Assembly (NCBI RefSeq): GCF_018343515.1
Contig: NZ_JAGYPD010000005.1
Location: 62,001 to 126,000 of the forward strand
DNA: 64,000 nt
Source of the DNA: Bacillus sp. FJAT-50079
Lineage (GTDB): Bacteria > Bacillota > Bacilli > Bacillales > Bacillaceae_C
Reading direction: 5' to 3'
Part shown: positions 25,718 through 34,016 of the stretch, in pieces
Position numbering within the stretch: position 1 is the first letter of the stretch
Layout: the number at the start of each line of letters is the position of its first letter
Made by a program: the position numbers and the translations under genes
Notes under the pieces: model-generated
The model's input: the letters and a program-made list of their open reading frames with translations, nothing else
What the model was told of the DNA's origin: nothing
Database searches by the model: none

Positions 25718-26890
25718 ATGAAAAACTTTGAAACTTCCGATATATTAAAACAGTTACCGAAGCAATTTTTTGCCTCGCTCGTGCAAAAGGTAAATCAAAA
25801 GATTGCTGCTGGACATGATGTCATCAATCTTGGGCAAGGGAATCCTGATCTCCCGACACCGGGTCATATCGTCGAACGCTTAAAATCAGCGGCAGATGAA
25901 GCCTCTAATTACCGCTATCCACCTTTTCGCGGCAAAATGGAACTAAAAGAAGCAGTAGCAACTTTTTATAAACGTGAATATGATGTTGATCTTGACCCTG
26001 AAACAGAGGTCGCTGTTCTATTTGGCGGAAAAGCGGGACTTGTTGAGTTGCCGCAATGTTTACTAAATCCTGGTGACACGATGCTCGTACCAGACCCGGG
26101 TTATCCAGATTATTGGTCCGGCGCTGCCTTAGCGAAAGTACAGATGGAGATGATGCCATTAAAAGCAGACAATCATTTTCTTCCACGCTACGATGAGATC
26201 CCCGCTTCAATTGCAGAAAAGGCAAAAATGATGATCTTAAATTACCCGAACAATCCGACAGGAGCGATTGCTGACTTAGAATTTTTTGAAAAAACAGTTG
26301 CATTTGCAAACGAGCAAGATATTTGTGTCGTTCATGATTTTGCATACGGTGCGATCGGTTTTGATGGTAAAAAACCAATTAGTTTTCTCCAAGTACCCGG
26401 AGCAAAAGAAATTGGCGTAGAACTTTACACAATGTCAAAAACATACAATATGGCAGGCTGGCGTATCGCATTCGCCGTTGGTAATCGCTCTGTTATTGAA
26501 GCAATCAATTTATTGCAAGACCATTTATATGTTAGTTTATTTGGCGCTATTCAAGACGCAGCAACAGAAGCACTGCTTAGTTCACAGGCATGTGCGATTC
26601 AGTTAAATGAAACGTATGAAAAGAGACGAAACACCTTTATATCTAGCTTGCATGAAATTGGCTGGAATGTCGATGCACCTCCAGGCTCCTTTTTCGCTTG
26701 GTTAAAAGTTCCAGATGGATATACGTCAGAAGCTTTTGCCGAACTCTTACTAGAAAAAGCACATGTAGCCGTAGCACCTGGTATTGGGTTTGGTGAACAT
26801 GGCGAAGGATATGTGAGAGTTGGTTTATTAACAACCGAAGACCGTCTACGCGAAGCGGCCAAACGAATAGCAAAACTTGATATTTTTTAA
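25718..26890 (+). CDS. mtnE: Aminotransferase MtnE-like (class I/II, methionine salvage)
   Basis: A 390-residue PLP enzyme of fold type I that would convert 4-methylthio-2-oxobutyrate to methionine. LGQGNPDLPTP near residue 38, NYPNNPTGA near 170 and SKTYNMAGWR with the PLP lysine near 230 are visible. It resembles YkrV/MtnE of B. subtilis, and divergent mtnU supports that; a general amino acid aminotransferase is possible. GAGGTGGCGG precedes the ATG. A 20-bp tandem array starts right after its stop. Confidence 0.82.
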   Translation: MKNFETSDILKQLPKQFFASLVQKVNQKIAAGHDVINLGQGNPDLPTPGHIVERLKSAADEASNYRYPPFRGKMELKEAVATFYKREYDVDLDPETEVAVLFGGKAGLVELPQCLLNPGDTMLVPDPGYPDYWSGAALAKVQMEMMPLKADNHFLPRYDEIPASIAEKAKMMILNYPNNPTGAIADLEFFEKTVAFANEQDICVVHDFAYGAIGFDGKKPISFLQVPGAKEIGVELYTMSKTYNMAGWRIAFAVGNRSVIEAINLLQDHLYVSLFGAIQDAATEALLSSQACAIQLNETYEKRRNTFISSLHEIGWNVDAPPGSFFAWLKVPDGYTSEAFAELLLEKAHVAVAPGIGFGEHGEGYVRVGLLTTEDRLREAAKRIAKLDIF

Positions 26891-26902
26891 AACTCTGGGG
26901 GA

Positions 26903-27277
26903 TTAGAAATTCTAGCTATGGCTTGTGGAAATCCTCGCTATGGCTTAGAAATCCTCGCTATGGCTTAGAAATCCTCGCTATGACTTAGAAATCCTCGCTA
27001 TGGCTTAGAAATCTTCGCTATGGCTTAGAAATCTTCGCTTTGGCTTAGAAATCTTCGCTATGGCTTAGAAATCCTCGCTATGGCTTAGAAATCCTCGCTA
27101 TGGCTTAGAAATCCTCGCTATGGCTTAGAAATCCTCGCTATGGCTTAGAAATCCTCGCTATGGCTTAGAAATCTTCGCTTTGGCTTAGAAATCTTCGCTT
27201 TGGCTTAGAAATCTTCGCTTTGGCTTAGAAATCCTCGCTATGGCTTAGAAATTACCGCTACGGCTTAGAATTTCTAA
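26903..27277. repeat. Tandem array of about 18 units of 20 bp, bounded by inverted repeats
   Basis: The unit TGGCTTAGAAATCCTCGCTA repeats with exact 20-bp period for about 15 good copies plus 3 degenerate ones. Variants are mostly CTC/TTC and CTA/CTT. The array is bounded by the perfect 11-bp inverted pair TTAGAAATTCT (26903-26913) and AGAATTTCTAA (27267-27277). No reading frame runs through it, since 20 is not a multiple of three and TAG recurs. No spacers, so not CRISPR. Function unknown. Confidence 0.93.
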
Positions 27278-27342
27278 AATGGGCTAGTGATTCTATCACT
27301 TTCGGTCTAGATTTACTGCTAGTACATAATAAAAGTGTGTTT

Positions 27343-27637
27343 TTATCTTTCTATATAAGTTGAAGTTAAGATGTTCATTTAAATGGTTTTAAACAGATTG
27401 ATTAGAGTGAAAGACGGCGACTCCTGGGGGATTAACGGCAAACATGAGATCCCACAGGAGCGCATTTTAAGGAACGAAGCCTTAAAATGCGCTCCTGTGG
27501 CAACGGCTCCGTGGCCAACATCCTGTTGGCACGAGGCTCACGTGCCGCCCCCAGAAAGCGTCCGCTTGGAACGGAAATCAACAGTGTTTACTTTCAGCAT
27601 TTTATGTATGTTATTTATTCAACTTATATAAATAGAA
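27343..27637. repeat. Multi-hairpin intergenic repeat element with terminal inverted repeats
   Basis: The ends carry TATATAAGTTGAA-type inverted repeats. Inside, a perfect 21-bp inverted repeat (27452-27472 with 27480-27500, loop AACGAAG), a GCCAAC/GTTGGC hairpin (27514-27530) and the outer pair CTGGGGG/CCCCCAG are present. The body (GAAAGACGGCGACTCCTG ... AAAGCGTCCGCTTGGA ... CGGAAATCAACAGTG) matches a non-coding repeat I know to be widespread in Bacillaceae. It is GC-richer than its flanks. No convincing gene. Confidence 0.7.
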
Positions 27638-27663
27638 AAACAGATCCTAAACAGGATCTGTTT
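27638..27663. terminator. Intrinsic terminator downstream of the fusion gene
   Basis: AAACAGATCCT and AGGATCTGTTT make an 11-bp stem with a short loop and T-runs on both sides. Confidence 0.8.
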
Positions 27664-27665
27664 TA

Positions 27666-29249
27666 TTATTTAACTAATGTTTTTTCACTTAACCCACGAA
27701 TCGTGTGCAGTAATTTATTTACGTCTTTCTCAGACACATCATTTATACAAGAGATTTGCAGCCAGTTTTTTTGTTGTAAATACGAACTTTCATAATGGAC
27801 GGTAAAACCATTGAAATATAGATCATCACCCAATTGGATTGCATTTTTTCCATCAGGTAAAAGGATTGTCATAATACCCGGAGCAGATTCATTTTCGGCG
27901 GAAAGCACTGACAAACCCGCTTCCTCTACTGCCCTTCTAATCTTATTGTAGCGCAATGCGATCGTTTCATATACACTTTCCGGATATTTATATTTTTGTA
28001 AAGCAACCGTAAGAGCACTTAATAAATTTGATGATTGCGTATAAGGCGTACCCCCGGCAGCAGCATATGCCCCAAGATCGAGGTAGCGCGGCAAACGGTT
28101 GGATGGGATTAATTCCTCTTCATGAAAAACAAATGATACACCTGTATAACTAGCAAGTGCTTTTCCACTTACTGCTGAGGCGAAAGCAACACCTGATAAA
28201 TCAATCGGAATTGTCCCGATCGAGCTAATACAATCAATTGCCAGTTTCAGATTATATTCTTTGCTTAATCGCTTGAGTTGCTCTAAGTCATTTAAAACAC
28301 CCGTTGATGTTTCACAATGGACAGCCCAAATCCAGTCGACCTTTCTTCTTTCTAGCCATTCCTTAATCAACACCATATCAAATGCTTTTCCCCACTCCGC
28401 TTCCATCGTTTCAAATTGGAGTTGAAAGCGATTGGCATGATCAACAAGGCGCTTACCGAACTCTCCATTCATAAGAATAAGCCCTTTTCCGTTGAGGAGC
28501 GATAGTTGTCCGGCAACGGCATCATTCGCTAATGTGCCGGTTCCATGTAAAATTTGCACATCGTTTGCCCTCACGAGCGTCTTTAATTGTCCTTGAACCT
28601 CATGTAATATGCCATCAAATTCCTTTGATCGATGTGAAATCGGTACTTTTGCTAACGCTTGCTGAACTTCTGGTGCAATCGTGGCTGGACCAGGCAGAAA
28701 ATTGATTTGTTCTTTTAAAATTCGTCCAGCAATTCCTTCATCAAATGTGGATTTTGTCAAATACATTGGTTGAAATGCCGCATCCTCGCTTCCTGTTAAA
28801 TAAGCGAATGGCTGAAACCCCATTTGTTCATATAGTTTTTGTTCTCGTGTCGTTCCGGAAATGAGCGCCATATCATAGCCTGCTTTTAAGCAAAAACGAA
28901 TTAATGCTTGGGCAAGCCCTAAAAAGACACGTCCGTTCCGATAGGCGGGATCCACCGCTAACAAGCGAATTTCGCATGGTTTTTTCGCTTGCACAGGTAA
29001 ATGTTCCTCTACTTCTCCAATCTTTCCATCAAGTGAAAATGGTCGATTGCTTCGAACACAAATCATCCCAATCACTAATTCATCTTTTAAACAAATCATA
29101 TATGTATTTTCTTTATGAAACTTATCAGTCAATGTTTTTGACTTATTTTTATCATGTTGAGGAATTTCCTCAACGAATGTTTGATAGTTTAATTGATTAA
29201 TTTGCTCAAACTCTTCTTGTTCTGTGGCAATTTTATAAATAAAGCTCAT
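27666..29249 (-). CDS. GNAT-like acyltransferase fused to a class V aminotransferase
   Basis: A 527-residue two-domain protein. Residues about 1-170 look like a GNAT or acyl-homoserine-lactone-synthase-like N-acyltransferase: EIRLLAVDPAYRNGRVFLGLAQALIRF is the acyl-CoA or ACP-binding segment and YEQMGFQPF the closing strand. From about residue 185 (INFLPGPATIAPEV) it is a fold type I, class V aminotransferase with HGTGTLANDAVAGQL, CETSTGVLNDL, AIDCISSIGTIPIDL and the PLP lysine in VSGKALASY. It resembles 2-aminoethylphosphonate or serine-glyoxylate aminotransferases. The start overlaps the stop of the upstream PlsY-like gene (TGATG), so the two are coupled. The product is unknown. Confidence 0.8.
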   Translation of the reverse strand: MSFIYKIATEQEEFEQINQLNYQTFVEEIPQHDKNKSKTLTDKFHKENTYMICLKDELVIGMICVRSNRPFSLDGKIGEVEEHLPVQAKKPCEIRLLAVDPAYRNGRVFLGLAQALIRFCLKAGYDMALISGTTREQKLYEQMGFQPFAYLTGSEDAAFQPMYLTKSTFDEGIAGRILKEQINFLPGPATIAPEVQQALAKVPISHRSKEFDGILHEVQGQLKTLVRANDVQILHGTGTLANDAVAGQLSLLNGKGLILMNGEFGKRLVDHANRFQLQFETMEAEWGKAFDMVLIKEWLERRKVDWIWAVHCETSTGVLNDLEQLKRLSKEYNLKLAIDCISSIGTIPIDLSGVAFASAVSGKALASYTGVSFVFHEEELIPSNRLPRYLDLGAYAAAGGTPYTQSSNLLSALTVALQKYKYPESVYETIALRYNKIRRAVEEAGLSVLSAENESAPGIMTILLPDGKNAIQLGDDLYFNGFTVHYESSYLQQKNWLQISCINDVSEKDVNKLLHTIRGLSEKTLVK

Positions 29250-29827
29250 CAGCTGATTTTCCTTTCAGTAAAAAATTTTTCTCTTAAATTTTGACGATGG
29301 GCAAATATAATGATGACTGAAATCATCAAGGAAATGACAACGGCTTCCCACCGATAATAAAAGAGCATAAGTAAAGGATATAAACCAACCGCAATCATTC
29401 CGGCGATTGTAAAGCTGCGTAATAAAGGATAGAAAATAAGAAAAATAATTGCAAATAAACAAAATAAAATGGGGTCAAACGCCAGAATTCCACCGATATA
29501 TGTAGACATCCCTTTTCCGCCTTTCCACTGAAGAAAGACTGGATATATATGGCCCAAAACAACTGATAATAATAATAGCATTTGCCATTCAGCTGCAAAA
29601 CCAAGCCATTTCGCCATTAAAATCAAAAGCGCACCTTTGCTTGCATCACCTAAAAATGTAAAAATAAAAGCCTTCTTACCAAATAATCTGCCAGCATTGC
29701 GCGCGCCTGCGTTCCCACTCCCTTCTTGACGAATTTCTTTGTGATAAACGGTTTTCGCCAGCACATAGCCCGTCAACAAATTCCCAAGTGCATACGCGCT
29801 AACGAGCCAAATCAATTTAATCATCAT
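29249..29827 (-). CDS. PlsY-family acylphosphate acyltransferase paralogue
   Basis: A 192-residue membrane protein with about five helices. The PlsY motifs are present: EGSGNAGARNAGR (motif 1), GHIYPVFLQWKGGKGMST (motif 2). PlsY moves an acyl chain from acyl phosphate to glycerol-3-phosphate. The usual motif 1 is SGNxGATN; here Thr is replaced by Arg. Pairing with the GNAT-aminotransferase fusion, rather than the usual parC/parE neighbourhood, suggests a second, specialised PlsY. The tandem ATG at 29827/29824 has AAAAGGGTG upstream. Confidence 0.82.
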   Translation of the reverse strand: MMIKLIWLVSAYALGNLLTGYVLAKTVYHKEIRQEGSGNAGARNAGRLFGKKAFIFTFLGDASKGALLILMAKWLGFAAEWQMLLLLSVVLGHIYPVFLQWKGGKGMSTYIGGILAFDPILFCLFAIIFLIFYPLLRSFTIAGMIAVGLYPLLMLFYYRWEAVVISLMISVIIIFAHRQNLREKFFTERKIS

Positions 29828-29927
29828 GCACCCTTTTCCAATTGTTTATTTATACCTAATTTTAACATAATTCGTAAATGATTGTATCAACAATTGCGAA
29901 TTCAACGTAACGGTATTCTTGCAGCAT

Positions 29928-29970
29928 TTGACAATAATTGCAAAACATAATATAGTTAGCTAGGTAACTA
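29928..29970 (+). promoter_or_regulatory. Sigma-A promoter and MarR-type operator
   Basis: TTGACA (29928-29933), a 17-base spacer and TATAGT (29951-29956) make a near-consensus promoter. The palindrome TAGTTA-6-TAACTA (29953-29970) overlaps the -10 box, as expected for autorepression by the MarR protein encoded next. Confidence 0.8.
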
Positions 29971-29989
29971 TTAATTTTGGAGGGAAAAA

Positions 29990-30409
29990 ATGACGGAGTA
30001 TCATCGTTTTTTTCATTTGTTTTTTCAAACTTCAAGAAAGCTTTCCAAAAAAATCAATGAATTACTTTCTCCGCACGGAATATATAGCGCACAATGGACG
30101 GTTATTTATACGTTGTATATGTGTGGCCCACTTACACAGTCAGAGCTTTGTAATCATCTAAATGTAGAAGCCCCGACGATGACAAGAAGCATTCGAAGAT
30201 TGGAGTCAGCCGATTTTGTTTTTAGAGGTGAAGGAAAAGACAAACGTGAAAAGCTCGTTACTTTAACAGATAAAGCAAAAGCTCATTATCCAATATGGAA
30301 GGAGACAATCCATTCATTTGAGAAACAATTAATGCAGGAGATCACAATACAAGAGCAACTGCATTCACAAGAGGTCCTAAATAAGTTAATGAGAAACATA
30401 GAAAAATAG
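29990..30409 (+). CDS. MarR-family transcriptional regulator
   Basis: A 139-residue winged-helix repressor. The recognition region LTQSELCNHLNVEAPTMTRSIRRLESADFV and the wing RGEGKDKREKLVTLTDK are typical of MarR. GGAGGG precedes the ATG. The palindrome over its own promoter and the MFS gene 12 bases downstream point to control of an efflux pump. The inducer is unknown. Confidence 0.9.
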   Translation: MTEYHRFFHLFFQTSRKLSKKINELLSPHGIYSAQWTVIYTLYMCGPLTQSELCNHLNVEAPTMTRSIRRLESADFVFRGEGKDKREKLVTLTDKAKAHYPIWKETIHSFEKQLMQEITIQEQLHSQEVLNKLMRNIEK

Positions 30410-30421
30410 GAGGAATGTTTT

Positions 30422-31615
30422 TTGAAAAGAGAACCATTATGGACGAAAAATTTTATCGGTGTATCCGTTTCAAGCTTTTTTTTATTTTTAACTTTTTATT
30501 TACTTATGGTCACTTTGCCGATTTATACGATGGAAGAACTAAATGGAACAGCAACTGAAATTGGCTTAGTCGTCACTTCATTTCTTATCGGTGCGGTCCT
30601 TGTTCGCCCTTTTTCTGGCATATGGATTGAAAAAATCGGGCGTCGAAAAATGCTAGCAATCGCACTCGCTATTTTTCTTCTATCAACTTTTTCTTATATT
30701 TTTTCTTCATCACTTATTACCTTTCTTATCCTTCGTTTTCTTCACGGTATTGGTTTTGGAATCGCCACAACGGCAACAGGTACAATCGTAGCTGATTTAA
30801 TTCCCGACTCAAGAAGAGGAGAAGGAATGGGGTATTATGCGATGTCAATGAACATTGCGATGGTTGTTGGTCCATTTCTTGGCCTAACGCTCATTCAAAT
30901 AACAGATTTTACGATGATGTTCATCATCTGTACTGGGCTAGGTTTATTGGCGATCATTTCCGTATTATTCGTTACGATTCCTTCTTCCAGCGCACAAATG
31001 GAAATGAAATTTTCCTTTAAAAAATTAATCGACAAAAGCGCGTTGCCGATCGCGGTTGTCGGTGGAGCGTTAGCGATTGGTTATTCCGGCATATTATCGT
31101 TCGTATCGGTCTATGCTAAAGAACTCGATCTCATTTCAGCCGCTACCTACTTTTTTGTCGTGTACGCCATATTCTTGCTTGCATCAAGACCATTTACTGG
31201 AAGATGGTTTGATAAATATGGAGAAAACGTCATTATCTATCCGGCGATTCTTTCAGCAGCAGCGGGACTTCTTCTCCTAAGCTTCTCAACATCTACCTTT
31301 ACATTTTTAGTATCTGCTGCCTTTGTCGGTCTTGGGTTTGGTTCATTAACCCCTGCTCTACAAACGATTGTCATCCGTAACGCAACACCAACAACTAGAG
31401 GCATGGCAACTGCTACGTTTTTTACTCTATTTGATTCAGGCATTGGGATTGGTTCCTATGTATTAGGAATGATCGCAGCAAGCACAGGATACGGACATTT
31501 ATATTTAATTCTTTCCTTCTTCGTAATGGGCTGTCTTGGCCTATATTATTTTTTACATGGGAAAGGGCAAACAAAAAAAATCAAGCAACCGCAGAAACAA
31601 GAAGCACATATTTAA
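30422..31615 (+). CDS. MFS efflux transporter
   Basis: A 397-residue, 12-helix major facilitator protein. The loop 2-3 motif appears as RPFSGIWIEKIGRRKML and its counterpart in the second half as RPFTGRWFDKYGE. GIATTATGTIVADLIPDSRRGEGMGYY is the helix 4-5 region. Start codon is TTG at 30422 with AGGAGG eight bases upstream. Likely a drug or metabolite exporter under the upstream MarR protein; substrate unknown. Confidence 0.88.
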   Translation: MKREPLWTKNFIGVSVSSFFLFLTFYLLMVTLPIYTMEELNGTATEIGLVVTSFLIGAVLVRPFSGIWIEKIGRRKMLAIALAIFLLSTFSYIFSSSLITFLILRFLHGIGFGIATTATGTIVADLIPDSRRGEGMGYYAMSMNIAMVVGPFLGLTLIQITDFTMMFIICTGLGLLAIISVLFVTIPSSSAQMEMKFSFKKLIDKSALPIAVVGGALAIGYSGILSFVSVYAKELDLISAATYFFVVYAIFLLASRPFTGRWFDKYGENVIIYPAILSAAAGLLLLSFSTSTFTFLVSAAFVGLGFGSLTPALQTIVIRNATPTTRGMATATFFTLFDSGIGIGSYVLGMIAASTGYGHLYLILSFFVMGCLGLYYFLHGKGQTKKIKQPQKQEAHI

Positions 31616-31620
31616 AGTCA

Positions 31621-31653
31621 AAAAGGGTGGTGAAAAATTTTCACCACCCTTTT
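31621..31653. terminator. Bidirectional terminator between the MFS gene and motB
   Basis: AAAGGGTGGTGAAAA and TTTTCACCACCCTTT form a 15-bp perfect stem between convergent genes. Confidence 0.88.
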
Positions 31654-31655
31654 CA

Positions 31656-32435
31656 TTAATCGGTTTCTTTTACTTTAGGTAAAATAAGTATTTCCACACG
31701 ACGGTTTTTCGCTCTGCCTGCACTTGTTTGATTGTCCGCAATCGGTTGGAATTCACCATATCCCTTTGCGCTAAACCAACGTGGGTCAAGCTTGTCATCT
31801 TCTAAAAGAACTTTCATGAAATTGATCGCACGCATCACGCTTAATTCCCAGTTTGATTGGAATGCTGAGTTATGGATCGGGATATTATCCGTATGACCAC
31901 TAATAATAATATTCCGTGGAGGCTCCATTTCTAATAAAACAGCCAGCTCCCTCGCCGTGTTTTTGTCTTCTTCCCGCACATCTGCCCGCCCTGACTCAAA
32001 CAAGACATTATCTCTAATCGTCAGGAGCAGCCCCTCCGAAGTTAAGGCGACATCAAATTTATGATGAAAATCATTTTTTTGTACAAAGGCATTGACCTTT
32101 TCTTGAATCGCTTCTAGTTCTTGCTGATCTTCTGTATCCAGAACGGCTTCGATATTCTGTTCAATTTCAGCTTCCGGTTCTGAGCTGTTGTCTGGGACAT
32201 CTTTGCTATGATCATCATTTTCCAATGGCTGTTGATAGTTTAATGGTCCCGTTCCTCCCATAAAGATACCGTTAAACACTTGGGATAACTGCTGGAATTT
32301 TTGGGCATCAACCGCACTAGAAGAAAATAACACGATAAAAAGCGCCAGTAATAATGTTAATAAGTCAGCATAAGGTAAAAGCCATGATTCACTCATTTCA
32401 CTTTCTTGTCTTTTCTTCCTTCTACGCTTCGACAT
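31656..32435 (-). CDS. motB: Flagellar stator protein MotB
   Basis: A 259-residue stator subunit. One membrane helix near the N-terminus contains the proton-carrying Asp in PYADLLTLLLALFIVLF. After an acidic linker, the C-terminal OmpA-like peptidoglycan-binding domain shows ISGHTDNIPI and NRRVEILILP. The ATG at 32435 overlaps motA; longer frames to 32450 use GTG inside the ribosome site. MotAB is H+-type by similarity to B. subtilis MotB, not MotS. Confidence 0.92.
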   Translation of the reverse strand: MSKRRRKKRQESEMSESWLLPYADLLTLLLALFIVLFSSSAVDAQKFQQLSQVFNGIFMGGTGPLNYQQPLENDDHSKDVPDNSSEPEAEIEQNIEAVLDTEDQQELEAIQEKVNAFVQKNDFHHKFDVALTSEGLLLTIRDNVLFESGRADVREEDKNTARELAVLLEMEPPRNIIISGHTDNIPIHNSAFQSNWELSVMRAINFMKVLLEDDKLDPRWFSAKGYGEFQPIADNQTSAGRAKNRRVEILILPKVKETD

Positions 32436-33222
32436 TTTGCGCTTCACCACCTTCTAGAGTGAGTGCATCTCGCTCAGATGAAGGCAAGTAAGAGGCAAGC
32501 TTTTGTTCAATGATACGTGGGGCCTCTCCTTCTAAAATTGATAAGATCCCTTCGACAATCATTTCCTTCACTTTTACTTCTTCCATTGACTTCCTTTTTA
32601 ATTTATTAGCAAACGGATGCCACCATACATAGCCAGTAAAGATTCCAAATAACGTGGCGATGAATGCAGCAGAAATTGCCTTTCCTAATTCATCCGTATT
32701 GTCCATATTTCCTAACGCAGCGATTAACCCGATAACCGCTCCTAAAACCCCCAATGTAGGGGCATATGTACCAGCTTGTGAAAAAATAGAAGCACCAGTC
32801 TCATGACGCTCTTCCATCGCCGAAATTTCCTCATTTAAAACATCACGTATATAATCGGCACTTTGACCATCAACGGCAAGGCTTAAGCCATGCTTCATGA
32901 AAGGATCTTCAATCTCCTCCATTTTTCCTTCTAACGCGAGCAACCCTTCCTTCCTCGCTAATTGAGCCAGTTCGGAAAAGTGAAAGACCAATTCTTTTGG
33001 CTCTAATTCTTTACGCTCTGTAAAAATAATGCGAATTAGCTTTGGTACTTTTTTGATTTCCGAGGTTGGAAAAGCAATGATCACACTTGCGGCAGTTCCA
33101 ACAATAATAATTAAAATAGCAGCTGGATTAAGCAAGGCTACAAAGCTTACCCCTTTTAATAGCATACCGACGCCAATCGCCACAATTCCTAATATAAATC
33201 CAATCAGAGTTGTTTTATCCAT
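32422..33222 (-). CDS. motA: Flagellar stator protein MotA
   Basis: A 266-residue four-helix stator channel protein, nearly identical in plan to B. subtilis MotA. MDKTTLIGFILG, GVSFVALLNPAAILIIIVGT, the torque-generating loop with RKEGLLALE, and AGTYAPTLGVLGAVIGLIAAL with GIFTGYVWWHPFANKLK are visible. It overlaps motB by 14 bases. Energised by the proton gradient. Confidence 0.94.
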   Translation of the reverse strand: MDKTTLIGFILGIVAIGVGMLLKGVSFVALLNPAAILIIIVGTAASVIIAFPTSEIKKVPKLIRIIFTERKELEPKELVFHFSELAQLARKEGLLALEGKMEEIEDPFMKHGLSLAVDGQSADYIRDVLNEEISAMEERHETGASIFSQAGTYAPTLGVLGAVIGLIAALGNMDNTDELGKAISAAFIATLFGIFTGYVWWHPFANKLKRKSMEEVKVKEMIVEGILSILEGEAPRIIEQKLASYLPSSERDALTLEGGEAQNVEA

Positions 33223-33321
33223 TTATCTCATCCTAACCCTATGAATATGTACTACTTTATATATCGGCAAGAAACGACAGTTTTCAATACAATAAAAAAA
33301 AGAGAGGCCAAAAGCCCCCCC

Positions 33322-33999
33322 TTATTCATTGTAACTATATTTTTTTTCCAAATGTTCCTGCCAGATTGCAACAATTGTGCAAATTCCCCAGTAAATCAGA
33401 GCAACTAATAAATACATTGTCATATAATCAAATTCTCTGCCGCCAACAATTTTAGCCCGTTGAAATAAATCTGGAACAGTAATCATTGCTGCCAATGAAG
33501 ATGCCTTTATTAAATCAAGCAATACATTCGAAAGCGGCGGGATCGCAATTCTCGTCGCCTGCGGCAAAATAATCGATATCATCGTTTGCCAATAGGTGAG
33601 TCCAAGAGCTTTTGATGCTTCCCATTGTCCCTTATTTACAGCTGTTAGTGCTGAGCGATTTATTTCAGCCATATATGCAGCACTATGTGAACTAAAGCCA
33701 ATCAGTGCAGCCTCAATCGCACTAAATTGAATACCGATATTAGGCAAACCAAAATATAAAATAAATAAGAAAACAAGCATCGGAATCCCGCGCATAAACG
33801 AAATGTACATGCGCGCTGGCCATCTAAGTATCGCATATTTTGACATCCTGGCAATCGCTAAAAAGAAACCGAGGACAAGACCGATTCCCATCCCGGCAAA
33901 TGAAATGAGCAATGTATACCAAATGCCTTGAATAATATATGGGAAGGATTCAATGGCAAGAGAAACATCAAAAATATGCTGCCATTGAATATCACTCAT
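33322..33999 (-). CDS. Polar amino acid ABC transporter permease
   Basis: A 225-residue HisMQ-type permease with about five helices and the coupling loop GQWEASKALGLTYWQTMISIILPQA. It resembles cystine and glutamine permeases of Bacillus (TcyB-like). It lies 17 bases after the binding protein. No ATPase gene accompanies the pair, so the ATPase must come from elsewhere or be shared. Confidence 0.87.
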   Translation of the reverse strand: MSDIQWQHIFDVSLAIESFPYIIQGIWYTLLISFAGMGIGLVLGFFLAIARMSKYAILRWPARMYISFMRGIPMLVFLFILYFGLPNIGIQFSAIEAALIGFSSHSAAYMAEINRSALTAVNKGQWEASKALGLTYWQTMISIILPQATRIAIPPLSNVLLDLIKASSLAAMITVPDLFQRAKIVGGREFDYMTMYLLVALIYWGICTIVAIWQEHLEKKYSYNE

Positions 34000-34016
34000 T
34001 GAAGAACCTCCACTTA

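Noticed and set aside
26903-27277. CRISPR array
   Set aside because: The 20-bp units are contiguous with no unique spacers and no cas genes are near.
27383-27631. Small ORFs in the multi-hairpin element
   Set aside because: They only translate the repeat, have no ribosome site and overlap long palindromes.
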